Positions 16,990-31,800 of a stretch of DNA of 64,000 bases are shown one piece after another. Source of the stretch: Chlorophyllum brunneum (taxonomy: Eukaryota; Basidiomycota; Agaricomycetes; Agaricales; Agaricaceae); contig OY756141.1 of assembly GCA_963576785.1 (NCBI GenBank), positions 2,418,001 to 2,482,000 on the forward strand, read 5' to 3'. The stretch's first letter is position 1. Every line of letters starts with the position of its first letter. The notes below the pieces were generated by a model that made no database searches, was not told the DNA's origin, and saw only the letters and a list, made by a program, of their open reading frames with translations. The position numbers and the translations under genes were made by a program.

Positions 16990-18042
16990 CTAAAGGGCGG
17001 TTCCAACAGGATAAACCTCGTCGTTTTCCGGTGTATGGTATACGTTCTCTGCACTGTGTTGTGAGTTTCTGGCGCTGGGCATAGCTCGGAAGAGATAGCT
17101 CCAAAGTGATGAGGACGACTGGCGATCACCCGCATGTAATGAGTTTCTATTACCCAGATTCCCAAGTGCAGCGAGGATGAGGTTGGCAGGAACGCGGCTT
17201 TGACGTGACTCGCCACTCGCGTTTGAATTAGCACTGACGTTGGATGCTTTGTGCGGAATTGACTTCTCGACATCGCATGGACCCACACCTTGACCCGCCT
17301 GACTCGTCGGCGTACCTTCCACATTATTACTTCGGATCGAATTTTGAGACAGCTTTTTGAGTGGGTTTAGAGGCATAGGCCAGATCACAGACCCTGTCCG
17401 TCTCAGCCGCTGCTCGATAGTCCACGCTGGACGAGGCGGCGGCGTATGAGGATTGTCAAAGAGCATGTGTTTGGCCTTCTCGGGGTTAATGTTTTCTGTG
17501 GGTGGCAGTGGAGCGGGGGTTTTCTCGTCGCCTGCAAATTTGACCCGTTTGTCATCTACCGCTCGTTTCAACAGAGGTCGATAGGAACGATTCTTGGGAC
17601 TACTGATCCGCGCATTGCGTATGGTGTTATATCTCGTCTTGCGGTGTTTTTCCTATCGTGGGGCGATCAACAGCGACCCGTGGATATCTGACAATGAAAT
17701 CATACACACCATCTCCTGCTGTTGCTTCTGCTTAGTTTTCTTGATCGCCCTACCCCACCAAATCCATACGCAAGTCAGTACGACAGCAAGGACGGCACCA
17801 GCGACGACACCCCCGGCTATTGCTGGGACGGGGACAGATGGCCGCGAGTGAGTGCTAGGGTCGGAGGTAGGGCTTATGGAAAAGATTGTAGTTGTGACAA
17901 CCTCGACTGCGTCCAGGCGAGAGTAGACGGTGGATGAAGGTTTGATTAATGGCATGGGCAAGAGCAAGATCTTGGACATCGGTGAGGGACGATCCGAAGA
18001 GCTGCATGGTCCTATGAGAACGAGGCTGCCTCGTGTGCCCAT
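16990..18042 (-). CDS. Single-pass membrane protein of unknown function
   Basis: I do not recognise this family. A short N-terminal part of about 85 residues is rich in Ser, Thr and Pro (S-P-T-S-D-P-S-T-H-S-R-P). It is followed by one clear transmembrane helix (AIAGGVVAGAVLAVVLTCVW) and a strongly basic juxtamembrane segment (R-A-I-K-K-T-K-Q-K-Q-Q-Q). The intron 17640-17696 (approximate) is then removed, and a cytosolic tail of roughly 210 residues follows, Ser/Asn/Pro-rich with basic patches. This order suggests a type I or III plasma-membrane protein with a short outer domain. No cleaved signal peptide is convincing. The start is uncertain: ATGs exist at 18087 (directly abutting the CDC5 stop codon), 18042 and further in. 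I chose 18042 because the upstream extension looks like leader sequence. Confidence 0.6.
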
Positions 18043-18087
18043 GTTAATATTATCTATCGACACACATATACATAGCACAGTTCTCAT

Positions 18088-20978
<2,891 letters not shown>

Positions 20979-21313
20979 GGCTCCTGTAGGGGTAACTTGG
21001 TGGCGGAGTCTGGCTGTGTCGCTGTAAGCAGGGCGTGTGAAGATTACGTGACGAGGGGAGTGCCGGTGACTTGTGCCGGCTACTAAGCCGGATGGCGGTG
21101 TTTTAATTGAGTGTGAAAGGGGCAGGAATTGCCGGATAAGGGCAGGCCGAGGGATGAAAGCCGGCTCTGGACTTTGGCAAGCACGCACGACCAACCACAC
21201 CAGCCTGTCCACACCTCTCTCCTTCCACCACCATCTCATCCCCATCCCCCCCTTCCCCTTGACCTTTCCTGCCTCTAACTACTCACTACTTTGTCTTATC
21301 ATTTCCATAGCCT
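20979..21313. promoter_or_regulatory. Divergent intergenic region CDC5 / Zn2Cys6 regulator
   Basis: 335 bases separate the two ATGs. A long pyrimidine-rich run (about 21205-21300) immediately precedes the Zn2Cys6 start and is typical of fungal core promoters lacking a TATA box. I saw no other conserved site. Confidence 0.45.
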
Positions 21314-24300
21314 ATGGAAATACAACCCGGCCAGGTTTCCGACACCAAGCCCCCGTCTGTGCCTCTTCTCCTCTTCTTCTTCACCATATCCATCTCATAT
21401 CTCTGACAGCGCTAAACCCCAAGTAGTGCGCGGCGCCCGTGCTTGCACCGTATGTCGTGCTGCAAAGGTCAATCTCCTCATCGCTCCCCATTCCCATGGC
21501 CCTCCTCATCCTTGTCCCTAGATGAAATGCGTCGGCGCGGAAGATGGCCAGAAGCAATGCCAGCGCTGCAAGCGGGCCAACGTCGAGTTCGTCGCTCTCC
21601 ATTTCTTTCACTTTTGCTTCCTCTCAGCGTTGTTGCTGACTAGATGCATCTTTGAGAAACACCGGCGAGGTCGTAAGCCAGGCTCAAAGTACGTCGATTC
21701 CTTTTTTCTCAGCATTTTGTGTCACCCACATTTCTCTCGCTCCCTGATAAAGGCTTTCTGAAGCCTCGAAAATGCTTCGCCGCCTTGAAAAGGGACTCAA
21801 CTCAGCCAAGCTAAAGACCCAGCCCCCTGACCCTGGAATGTCCGTCCCATATTCGTCGCCAGAAACTCACCATGTTCCCCAAGATACTATTTACGGAGCT
21901 GTCTCACAAACAGAGCCTGCGTATGCTCCCGCTCCTCACTTCCCCCCCGCAGACCTCCCTCCTCTCAACGTCCCGTCCCATTCGGTCCCTCCTCCGACCG
22001 TCCTACCATCAGCCACTACTTACCCAACCTCCGCTACGAGTTCCCATACCATGGACGTTGATGACGATGACGACGACCCGGACAAAAGCGACACTCCTCC
22101 ATTCCCCGCAAAGTTAATCAAGCAAACTCAGCGCAATTCCTTCTTCCGCATTATCCTCAATACGGAAGAAACGCCTGTATCCACTTCTTCTCCCCCCAAC
22201 CGTGGGCCTTCTTACACACCCCCTCAACCCAAAGTTACCCCCGTCAAGCCTGCTATCCCCGATCCCATCTCCACTGGACTCATCACTGAGAGAGAGGCCA
22301 CTGTCCTCTTCGATGCCCTTTACCTACGTCTTAACCCTTTCATCAACATTTTTGACCCCCAGCTCCATACTCACACTTATGTCCGCAACCGATGTCCATT
22401 TTTATTCTCCACATTGATCATGGCAGCGGCCAAATTCTTCAAGCCGGAGGTATTCAAACAATGCCAGAAGTTGGCCAACGATCTTGCTTTCCGCGCCTTC
22501 CAGGAAGCCTGGAAAAGCGTTGAAGTTGTGCAAGCATTCGCTTGCCTGACGTATTGGAGGGAACCTGAGGACAATGTAAGTCGGTCCCCTTTCCCAGAAC
22601 GTCGCCCTGGTTCTGACGCTTGCTGCAGCGCACATGGACGTATATAGGATACGTAAGTGTTATTCCCGATGTTCCTCTGTCGTAGCTTATAACTGTGACA
22701 TTAGGCTTGTCGTATGGCCGTTGAACTTGGCCTCAACCGTTATGTGGCGACGCCTCCAAATGAGACCACCCTCCAAAAGCTGGAGCGTCGCAATCGAGAA
22801 AGGACTTACTTAGTACTATTCGTTCATGATCGCAGTCTCAGCACTCAGACTGGACGCCACTGGATGCTTCCCGAAAATGATGAACTGGTCGAGAATTCTG
22901 GAGTATGGCATCGCCACGGAGTTGATGATAAAGTTCGTCCCGAGGATGTCATCATAGCCGCCTTCGTTGAGCTACGTCGTATTGCCGTATGCCAAATGCT
23001 CATTTCAATCACTCCAAGTCACTTTCTGATCAGTCCTCCTTAACAGGCTGAGACAACCGACGTCTTTAGCGCGTCAAAAGGTTCTGGAGCTAACGATATC
23101 AATTACGAAGTCGTATTGCGCAACTGCAATGCCAAACTCAACAAGTGGGGTGAGACTTGGCGATCTGAAATGGTCGAAGGTCGGACCCTAATTTTCTTCC
23201 CTTCATGGCCATGATTAACTGACAGGCGATAAACTTATGCAGCCAATGGAGAATCTTTCCATTTTTCCTTCCTCAAATTTTTCCGGTTGTACGTCAGAGT
23301 ATTCCTGAACTATTTTGGCATTGCTTCGGGGACATCCGTACGTCTTTGACTTACCGCGGATCACCGTGCATACCTGTCAACTTTGAAATTTGAACTCTCA
23401 TTTAGGATGGAAGGCAGCACCACAGTGTGCAAGCACACTCTATCTGCTACAGTAGTGCCAAAGAGTCACTCCAGATCGTTGCCAACGAATTCACATCATT
23501 GTCCATGCTGGTGCGTTCTTCATCTTCTATTCTAGGACCCCTCGATGACCGTATGCAGCGGTATGGGCAAGAAACCATCACGGTGATGACCGCTTATTCT
23601 GCGATCATACTGCTCAAGGTAATTGATTGACTCTCATTGGGCTCTACCTTACTCAACGCCTTCACATGGTTATCTTTGGCAGCTTCTTCGCAGTCCCACA
23701 TCACCCAAAGAAGTTGTTGATACAGAAGAAGTCTACAGCCTCATCTTGAAAACTGCAGAGGCCTACGATAGTGCTGGTAATCCCTCAAACAACGCAGCTG
23801 TACACGCCCGTTTTCTACGCAGCCTTGTCGAGGATGATAAACACCGGTTTGGCCAAAGGGACGGCGGTGTACAGATTGATCCCCGACTTCAAGGTATGAA
23901 TGCCGCATCTTCTCCACTGACGGCGACCTATTTTTGCACAATCCGTTCATAGCTGATGATGGCACGTTTCAAGGCCAGAACAATCCACATGGTTCTGCCC
24001 AGAATTCGCCGACGCAGGCATATCCCCATCAAGCAGCTCAGGCGAGCCGTGAAGCCTATTTTCCTTCTTCCCACATCCAACAGCAGGCCCAGCAACCTCA
24101 GCCAACAGAGCAGAACGAGTATTATTCTCCGGAGATGTCGCTGCGAAGTGGCGGCGTCAGTGCAACCAACGTAAATGGAAGTGCCGGTGGCGGCGCAAAT
24201 GCTGCTTCGATGCAATACTACAATCAAAACGGCTACTACTTCATGGGTAACGGCGTGCATGCGACGGAGCAGGATCAGAGCTATTACAAGAACATGTTCA

Positions 24301-24407
24301 TTGAACTTGGTTTTGGGGAGCCGAACCCTCCAGCTGCACAACATCCACACCAGGGTTCAATAACGTACTCTCACCACATGCAGCAGCACACAAATTATGG
24401 ACATTAA
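21314..24407 (+). CDS. Zn2Cys6 fungal-type transcription factor
   Basis: This is a binuclear zinc cluster DNA-binding regulator. After exon 1 (MEIQPGQVSDTKPP, donor about 21354) the protein reads V-V-R-G-A-R-A-C-T-V-C-R-A-A-K-M-K-C. A 9-residue loop and C-Q-R-C-K-R-A-N-V-E-C-I-F follow, giving Cx2Cx6Cx9Cx2Cx6C. The linker HRRGRKPGSK and an adjacent coiled coil (MLRRLEKGLNSAKL) follow, as in dimerising zinc cluster proteins. A Pro/Ser-rich region leads into a fungal-specific TF domain around 22250-23700, including A-C-R-M-A-V-E-L-G-L-N-R and E-R-T-Y-L-V-L-F-V-H-D-R. The tail is Gln/Asn/Tyr-rich and ends QQHTNYGH. Introns interrupt the cluster between Cys 2 and 3 and before Cys 6. The target genes cannot be inferred. 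Confidence 0.9.
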
Positions 24408-24704
24408 CGTTCCGCCTGATGACTCGGGTGTATTGTATCTTGCTTTATATTTACAGTTTGTATGTGTTTTCTGTCCGAACCCCACGATCTTAGATGATAT
24501 TTGTAATTAGTCGCAGTCGTGACGTTGCACTTGCACTTGTATAACATTGTGATTTCCACTCTCACTCAGCATTGTGTTGTTACTAGCCGATAATGGAAAT
24601 GGGACGACAGATATAAAAAGGGGTTGAAACTGATACGGGCGTCTGATCGGCTTTTAAGAATGTGAGGAGGGGCCAGAGATAGATCTCCTAAAGCCGGCGG
24701 TGTG

Positions 24705-26103
24705 TCACGAGTCGACGCCAATTGTGAAGATGTGGAGATTGTGTCCGACTGCAGCAGCAATGCGTGGTATTCCCCGCATAGCCAGGAAATCGAAGTCTTG
24801 GACTGAATGGGGCCGTGGGTTTATGGCAAAGACAGTGGGCTGGGCATGGACATAATTAATGTTGTGAACATGGATGAGAGCGCCCTTTGCCGGAGAACGC
24901 GTGGAGATGGCAAAGTATTCTGGGTAGGTTGGCGACCAGCTGATGGAGAGAAGCAAAGAGGAAGAAGAATCTTTGGTCAGGGTGCGAATGATAGACTGCA
25001 AATAAGCAGAACTGACCGAAACCGGTGACCACCTTCAGGGAAAGTAGTACCGGTAACAAAGGGTTTGCCACCCCGGAGATCTGAAAGGTCCCAGATGGAG
25101 AAGCGAGAGCCATAGACAGCGCCGACTCTGGAGAGAGAAAGTTGAGAGAGGTAAGAGGGCCAACGGAGGTGAACTTACATGTCAGTGGTGTCGGTTCGCC
25201 AGGCGACAGAACCAGACCATTGAACAGGGTGGCCGAGAGCAGAGGCAGCCAAGGCGTGGGGATCGACGAGTTCAATGAGGCTTGAATGCCGAAGGTGAGA
25301 TCGATCGTCTTCCTCGGGATCAGACCGCCAGTCGGTTATGTAGAGGGAGCCTCGACAGTCTGCCACGAGGAATTCCTTGCTGGTGGAGGGGTGAGCGGTG
25401 ACAGAAGTGAGGGGGTAAGAGAACGGAATGACATATGCCGTTGGCTGGGGACGTGAAGGAGTGAGAGACCGACCGTCGCCGGCTTGGTGACTGTGTGAAG
25501 GGATGTCAAGGGCAGGGTGGAGATCCCAGACCATAAGCATCCTGTCGTCTGGGGGGAGGGCTTAAGAACAATTGAGGGGAGTGAGGCTAGAGAGATAGAT
25601 ACCAGAGACGGTGGCGACGTAGCGGGTGCTGTCTTCTCCCCAGCCTCCGCAGAATGTGATGTCGTTGACTTTGCCATGGTGGCCACTGAGGCCTCCGCCA
25701 AACGGAAAGACGGTCTCCTCCGAGCCCGCCTTTTTGGTGAGGAGGTGGAGACCAAAATCATCGCCGGCAGCTGCGAGCCTAGAGAAGGGGAGTGAGATGG
25801 GGACGGGGCACGAGGGGAGAGGACATGCTCGATGGACCAACTGTCGGAGGAGGAGGGGGAGAGGGAAAGGGAGGACCAAGCGATGGCGGTGACTCTCGAG
25901 CCGATGTGGAAGGAGGCGATGGGGCGACAGCCAGAATCTGTCTGGAGGGGGGTGAGTTGGGCACGGGCGGAGGAGAAAGGACAGACGAGATGGAGGACAT
26001 CGACAGAATGGTCGCCGCCAATGGCGAGCAGGTCTGTGGCATCGTCGGACGTTGCAGCACGGAGGACGTGGACGGGGGTTGGGTGGGAGTATCGGAGGTC
26101 CAT
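24705..26103 (-). CDS. WD40-repeat protein, possibly nucleoporin Nup37
   Basis: The translation from the ATG 26103 (MDLRYSHPTPVHVLRA) shows a series of WD40-like blades. These include L-L-A-I-G-G-D-H-S-V-D-V, R-V-T-A-I-A-W-S, F-G-L-H-L-L, G-G-G-L-S-G-H-H-G-K-V-N-D-I-T-F-C, M-V-W-D-L-H-P, F-L-V-A-D-C-R-G-S-L-Y-I-T-D-W-R and W-S-P-T-Y-P-E-Y-F-A-I-S. It ends FTIGVDS at 24705. The size, near 400 residues, and the single-propeller layout would suit Nup37 of the Nup107-160 nuclear pore subcomplex. WD40 sequences are too degenerate for me to be sure. Its ATG lies only 36 bases from the proposed start of the divergent UMP-CMP kinase. Confidence 0.72.
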
Positions 26104-26139
26104 GGTGCCAGCAGCCCTGCCACGCTCGCCTTATGTCCC

Positions 26140-27207
26140 ATGCCCCCACACCGCCCCCCAAATCCCTTTCTCCTCCTTGGCCTCACCCTCTCCTCCTTCC
26201 TCGCCTTCTCTCTCGTCCTCACCCACCGCCAGCTCACCAGCCCCGCGTCCCAGCAGCCCAGGCACGCAGACCACCCCCTCGTGCCTCCCCGCCGCAACCA
26301 CGACTAGTCCCATCGATAACCCTCATCGATTTTCCCTCTCTTCTCCTATGGCCAGACCCTCCCCCACCTTTCACAGTTCCAAGGTCACCGTCATCTTCGT
26401 CCTCGGCGGCCCCGGCGCAGGCAGGCACCCACACTTGGCCCTTTCCGAATGCACCACTTACCCCCTCCCCAGGTAAAGGCACTCAGTGCGGTAAACTGGT
26501 TGAGGGCTACAACTTTTCTCATCTCTCCGGTACACTCCTCTCCGTCCCCCCCATGGTTCCCCGTCTTACCCATCTCCTAAAGCCGGCGATCTTTTACGCG
26601 CAGAACAGAACCGCGAGGGCTCAGAGTATGGCGAACTTATCCGGACCAACATCCGCGAAGGAAAAATCGTCCCTTCCTACGTCACCCTCAAACTCCTCGA
26701 AAATGCCATGTCCCAAGTGCTGAACGACAAATCAAAATCTAGCCAACACCAAGCCTGGAAGGACGGCCGCGGTCGATTCCTCATTGACGGCTTCCCCCGC
26801 AAGATGGACCAGGCCGAGTTGTTTGACGAAACCGTACAGCCGTCTCCCTCATCCACCACCATCCTGTCTGATCACACCTAGATCTGCCTCTCATCCTTGG
26901 TCATCTTCTACGATACAACTGAAGAGGTTCTTACCAACCGTCTGCTCCAACGAGCCAAGACTAGCGGGCGCGAGGACGACAATTTGGAAAGTATTTTAAA
27001 GCGTTTCCGGACATACAAGGTGGAAACTATGCCAGTTATTGAGCACTATCAAACCCTCGCCAAAGTCGCCCATGCGAGTTCCTTTTTCCTTCGCCGCAAT
27101 CTACCCTAGTTGACCATCTTTTTCAGATCGACGGCTCAGGTACCGTTGAGGAGGTTTATAGGGCCACAGCCCAAATTATTGACAAAGTCCTTTCTTCTAC
27201 TATATAA
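26140..27207 (+). CDS. UMP-CMP kinase (uridylate kinase) with N-terminal membrane segment
   Basis: This nucleoside monophosphate kinase transfers phosphate from ATP to UMP or CMP in pyrimidine nucleotide synthesis. Motifs in order are the P-loop G-G-P-G-A-G-K-G-T-Q-C, the NMP-binding A-G-D-L-L-R-A-E and R-E-G-K-I-V-P, the FLIDGFPRKMDQAE core, I-F-Y-D-T-T-E-E-V, and the lid R-A-K-T-S-G-R-E-D-D-N. The first ATG at 26140 would give a hydrophobic N-terminal helix (FLLLGLTLSSFLAFSLVLTH). An intron at about 26309-26378 then joins it in phase to SKVTVIFVLGG. An alternative start at 26348 (MARPSPTFHSSKV) gives a soluble enzyme. The P-loop is split by a GC-AG intron (26421-26472). Further introns follow at about 26530-26584, 26832-26881 and near 27060. 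The stop TAA lies 51 bases from the convergent lipid kinase stop. Confidence 0.88.
26421..26472 (+). other. GC-AG intron splitting the UMP-CMP kinase P-loop
   Basis: The P-loop G-G-P-G-A-G-K-G-T-Q-C can be read only if the exon ends at CGGCGCAG and resumes with GTAAAGGCAC. The removed 52 bases begin GCAGGC and end CCCCAG. No GT occurs nearby that could serve as a canonical donor. Reading through would hit a stop directly after the intron. Confidence 0.8.
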
Positions 27208-27258
27208 CCAAGCACGTTTGAGGATATCATGGAGACTCGTGGAATACATTACCCTTGA

Positions 27259-28574
27259 TCAACCATACACCGCCATGCCCGCATCACCATCTGGCGTGGC
27301 TGCCAGGGAAACTGCCTTTCCCCGATCTCCAATCGTAAGTATGTCCCCATCGGCACACACCAAGTGGGCTCTCTCATCACTATCATCCTGTGAACGCCGA
27401 AATACCAAGTCGGATCTAGGTGGCAACGGGCGAGAAAAAAACGTACGGGCGTCCATTCCCACCCACTGCATCTGACATATTCCACCACCAAAGGTCCATC
27501 CCCATCGCTGACGATTTGACCCTTGTGATCATACCTCAAGTTGACGTGGACTCCACCGTTGTATGCATCTCTCATCACCTTCCAGATCTTGTCCACATAT
27601 CGCTCTCGGGCGTCTTCGTTGTCCTCATCAATTGAAGGATCACGCTGCGGTCGCACGATGACGAGATCGCACGTAGCGCCACTAGATGGTAGCTCCCGTG
27701 CCAATGGCGTAATCCTGAATTCGGGTTCTAGCCGATCGACGTTGACCGTGGAGAGAAAGTAAATGAATGGTCCTTTCAACTCCACTGTCGGATCCTCTCC
27801 AGTCGACTCGGGGTGGTTCACGAACAGATGGGACGCTGGGTCCCAGACTTCCACAGCCCCTGAAGAGCTCGGGAGGAGCTTGGCGGATGCATTGTACCAA
27901 CGTTTGCTGTTCTTTTGAGCTGCCAATTTGAACCTGTGTCAAAATTCCTCAGAATTTTCGTTCTAGCTACATGTGATCAAAGTTCACCTTGCAAGGCCAG
28001 GCACTTCTTTCCTCAATGCCTCAGAATCATAGAGAATCGAAGCATGAAGTGATGTAGATGTGACGACGCAAGACCGAGCGCTCCCTGGAATTGTCTGAGA
28101 AATCGGCCTGGGGAGGAACTTGGTGACTGTGTGTGTGAGAGGAATACTGCTCTTCCCATCCAGGTACGAGCGGAGGGATTGTAGTTTATATCCCACAGTT
28201 GAGATTACCTCTGGGGCGATTGGTGGAAAGAGAGAAGAATAGAGCGCGTTGGCAGTTCCGGCTGGTACCAGGACAAAAGACACGCGAGACAGGGACGACA
28301 AAGGATGGTATAGGCCTGATGAAGACCGAGGAAGAATGTGGTCAATTATTTCGTGTAGAGTCCCATCGCCCGATGCGAGGACAACTGTCAATATAGTAGA
28401 ATACTGTCGGAGGTGGTCTGCCACAAGTATACCAGCATGTCCAGCATATTCCGTAGCTATCACACCATCGACAGTCGCACTGTAGTCTTTGAGTATAGGA
28501 AGTATATGTTCCTCTACCAGCGATTTAGCCGAACCAGACCCCGAGACTGGATTGTAGATGACGAGGAGGGGCAT
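27259..28574 (-). CDS. Lipid kinase with diacylglycerol-kinase catalytic domain
   Basis: The N-terminus MPLLVIYNPVSGSGSAK is the nucleotide-binding start of the DAG/sphingoid-base kinase fold. It is followed by V-L-A-S-G-D-G-T-L-H-E-I-I-D-H-I, the GGDGT-type loop, and V-L-V-P-A-G-T-A-N-A-L, the next conserved strand. The C-terminal half carries the beta-sandwich with G-P-F-I-Y-F-L-S-T-V-N and V-N-L-R-Y-D-H-K-G. The tail D-G-D-I-L-T-I-G-D-R-G ends MAVYG. At least two introns are present, near 27935-27985 and near 27345-27420. The substrate could be diacylglycerol, a sphingoid long-chain base or ceramide. No transmembrane or C1 domain is visible. Confidence 0.85.
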
Positions 28575-28753
28575 GACAGTATCTCAAAAGGCAATGGCCG
28601 ATTACCAGTTTATCTCTTACCTCAATTAGTATACGTCAAATGCTTTAGTGCGCTCTCGTTCGTCATGCGGGCCCCGCTTCATCCACTCGCCACTACCTCG
28701 TGCCATGTGAATTAATTTGTTCTCACCGGTCATGAACACCTTCCGGATGTCGA

Positions 28754-28792
28754 CCAATCAATACTGCTTCTCTCTCCAGTAGGGGATATAAA
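28754..28792 (+). promoter_or_regulatory. CCAAT box and TATA box of the 5-oxoprolinase gene
   Basis: A CCAAT sequence is at 28754-28758 and TATAAA at 28787-28792, which is 48 bases before the ATG at 28840. The spacing and order fit a TATA-driven fungal promoter. The divergent lipid kinase starts at 28574. Confidence 0.5.
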
Positions 28793-28839
28793 GCAGTTCA
28801 TGAGCACAGTATACTTCTTTTCGTCCCCCAGTGCATGCT

Positions 28840-31800
28840 ATGCAAGCAACAGACCAAGTCAGGTGGAAACTCGGTGTAGACGTTGGCGGAACTTTCACCG
28901 ATGCAGTACTGTACAATGAAAATGCAGGCAAAATATACAAGGCCAAGGTATTTCCTGTTGCTTCCTGGAATCTTCTAACAGGGTGCTAAACCCACAAAAG
29001 GTACCCAGCACTCCCCAAGATCAGAGCGAGGGCGTCTTAAACGCCATTCACGCCCTACAGTAAGGCAGGCTACATATGTATGGGGCGCCATTTCAATAAC
29101 CATTAGAGCACAAGTACCCAACGGAGATGATATCAAGATTAGTGTCCTCAATCATGGTCAGTAACAGGTAATTTCATCCTCGATCATTTACTTGACCGGT
29201 TAACCAGGCACAACCATCGCGACCAACGCTATTCTAGAGGGCAAAGGTGCCACGGTCGCACTTCTCGTCACCGAAGGCTACAAAGATATCCTTCAGGTCA
29301 GACGTTCTCATGTGCCCGGAGGACTGGCAGGATGGTAAGCTCGTTTGTCATGCCCCTTCTACTAGACTGGAGCGTCTTTGACACAGGATCACTTGGACAA
29401 AACCGGAACCTCTTGCTCCTCTGGAACTCGTAAGTTCTTGAAAATCTTTTTGAGTAATTTGTACTCAAATGAATGCGTAGACAGTCGAAGTCCCCGGTCG
29501 TATTTCTTCTTCAGGTGAAATCGTTCGCCCTTTTGACGCAGACCGTCTCCGACCGAGGCTCCAGAGGCTCAAAGCCTTGAATACCAAGCCAGAGTCAATC
29601 ACGATTTCTCTCATTAATTCATTTGCGAACCCTATACATGAGCAACAAGTTGCCGAGGTCGTTCGCACAGAATTTCCTGGCGTGCCACTCTCCTTGAGCA
29701 GTGAAGTCCTGCCAGAAATCATGGAATATGAGCGAACAGTCACGACAGTTGCAAATGCCTATGTCAAGCCTGTCGTTCACCGGTACCTGGAAAACCTCGA
29801 AACCAGGTTAAAGGATACAGAAGTCAAAGTACTCCGAAGCGACGGTGGCCTCTCTAGCGCTAGGATAGCTAAGGAACATTGTGCTACCCTTTTGTACTCT
29901 GTGTGCCATTCATCTCTAGACCACTGACACACAAAAACTGATTTTTTTCTTACAGGGTCCTGCTGGAGGTGTCACTGGTGTAATCAACCAAGTCGCCAGA
30001 ACAACAAAATACAAGGTAGCGAAAACCGTACTTTTCTTGGCGGTTCGTTGATACAGTGACGCAAACAGAATTTACTGACATTTGACATGGGAGGAACGAG
30101 CACCGATGTATGTCTTATCGAAGATGGCAAGCCAGGCTTACGTCGTGAAAGTACTGTTGGGGATTTGGCCAGTAAGTCCGACCTTCCTAAGAACCGCAAA
30201 TTCATAGACGCTTTTGTTCAGTACGCGCACCTTCGGTCGACGTCCGTACTGTAGGCGCAGGAGGAGGATCCATCGCATCTGTCACTGAAATTACCGGAGC
30301 GCTTCGCGTTGGACCCGAGAGCGCTGGTGCAGTCCCCGGGCCCGCATGTTACAACAAAGGTGGTACTAGACCTACCGTAACCGACGCCTTTGCGGTTCTC
30401 GGGTATCTGCCACACGCTTTACTTGGGGGTTCCTTCCACCTCGATGTCGATGCCGCTTTCAAAGCTGTGGAAGAAAATATTGTGCAGCCCATGAAATTCG
30501 CTACTGCCGTGGAGGCGGCCGAAGGGATCATCCGCATCACTCTAGAAAAAATGTATGGGAGCCTGCGGAGTGTCAGTGTTGAGAAGGGAAAAGATCCCAG
30601 AGACTATCATCTTGTTAGCTTCGGTGGCGCCGGCGGCTTGGTCGCTTGCGAATTGGCCAAAATCTGTGGTGTGACATATCCTATCATCATTCCCCCATCC
30701 CCTGGAGGTGAATATCATGTTTCTCATCTCTTCGGAGAAAAACTGATTGCGTACCAGTTCTATGTGCATTCGGCGACGCTTGTACTGGCGTCAGGCATGA
30801 AGCATCGGCTACAATGATTCGAAAATTGAAGGATATCAACGTCCCTGATTTTCAAGGAGCATGCAAAGATCTTGAAACCCAAGTCGCCAATATCTTGCTC
30901 AAGCAAGGGGTCAAGGATTTCATAACCAGCTTCGAAGTCGATCTTCGCTACCGCGGACAAGCTACCAACCTCCCAGTACCCTTTTCACTGCAGGAAGTGC
31001 TTGATAGCAGCTTCGCTATCCTCGAGAATCGGTAAGTTGGCCTTGACCCTTGACAACTAAATCTCACACAAGAATCAGCTTCAAAGAAAATCATGTCTCA
31101 TTATTTACATTCGCCCTCGACCTCGACGTGGAAATGGTCAATCTCAGGGCAGTTGCCCAGGAACAGGCAAAAGACATAAACACCCAGCCAATTGAGCAAG
31201 GAAATGGAATGCCTACCAAGGCTGCGTTGCGAACGACAACTTCATTGGTAACCGGACCATTATTCTGTACTACCATCAGCAGCTGATTCATGACCTTAGC
31301 ACTATGGGGGCAAGAAATATGATGCAGTGCCCATCTTTGAAAGGGCTCGCTTATGCCTGGGAGATATCCTTTCAGGTCCCTGCATTGTCAACGAGGTAAG
31401 ACGCACCGCTTTGTGCGCTTGAACCAAACTCACCATACTCACCATAGACGGATAGTACGACGTTCGTTATACCTGGCCATCGTGCTAAAATAGACGATGT
31501 CGGCAACATTCTCATCTGGCCCCAGCCAGACAGGGTACAGAGGCTCCTCCGAAGCGATGTATTTCCTACTCCTCCGGCTTTTGATACAATCATCGTCCAG
31601 CTAGTCGAGGGTATGTAAACCCTTCGTTGCTGCAGAGATCATCGATTGAGTGCCATCCACAAAAAGCTGGGCTACAGAACACACGAATGGAGATGGACAC
31701 CTTGATCCAGCGGGTTGCTATGTCACCAGCAATGAGGGAACAAGTTTGTAACATACGCTACCCTCATCTTCTGTGGTCTCATCGGTTCACCACAGTTGGA

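Noticed and set aside
25517..26307. Overlapping plus-strand frames across the WD40 gene
   Set aside because: They are charged, GC-rich shadows of the minus-strand propeller frame. Only the part after 26140 could belong to a plus-strand gene.
30700..30805. Apparent frame break in the 5-oxoprolinase gene
   Set aside because: Removing the intron 30706-30758 restores the conserved S-P-G-V-L-C-A-F-G-D sequence.
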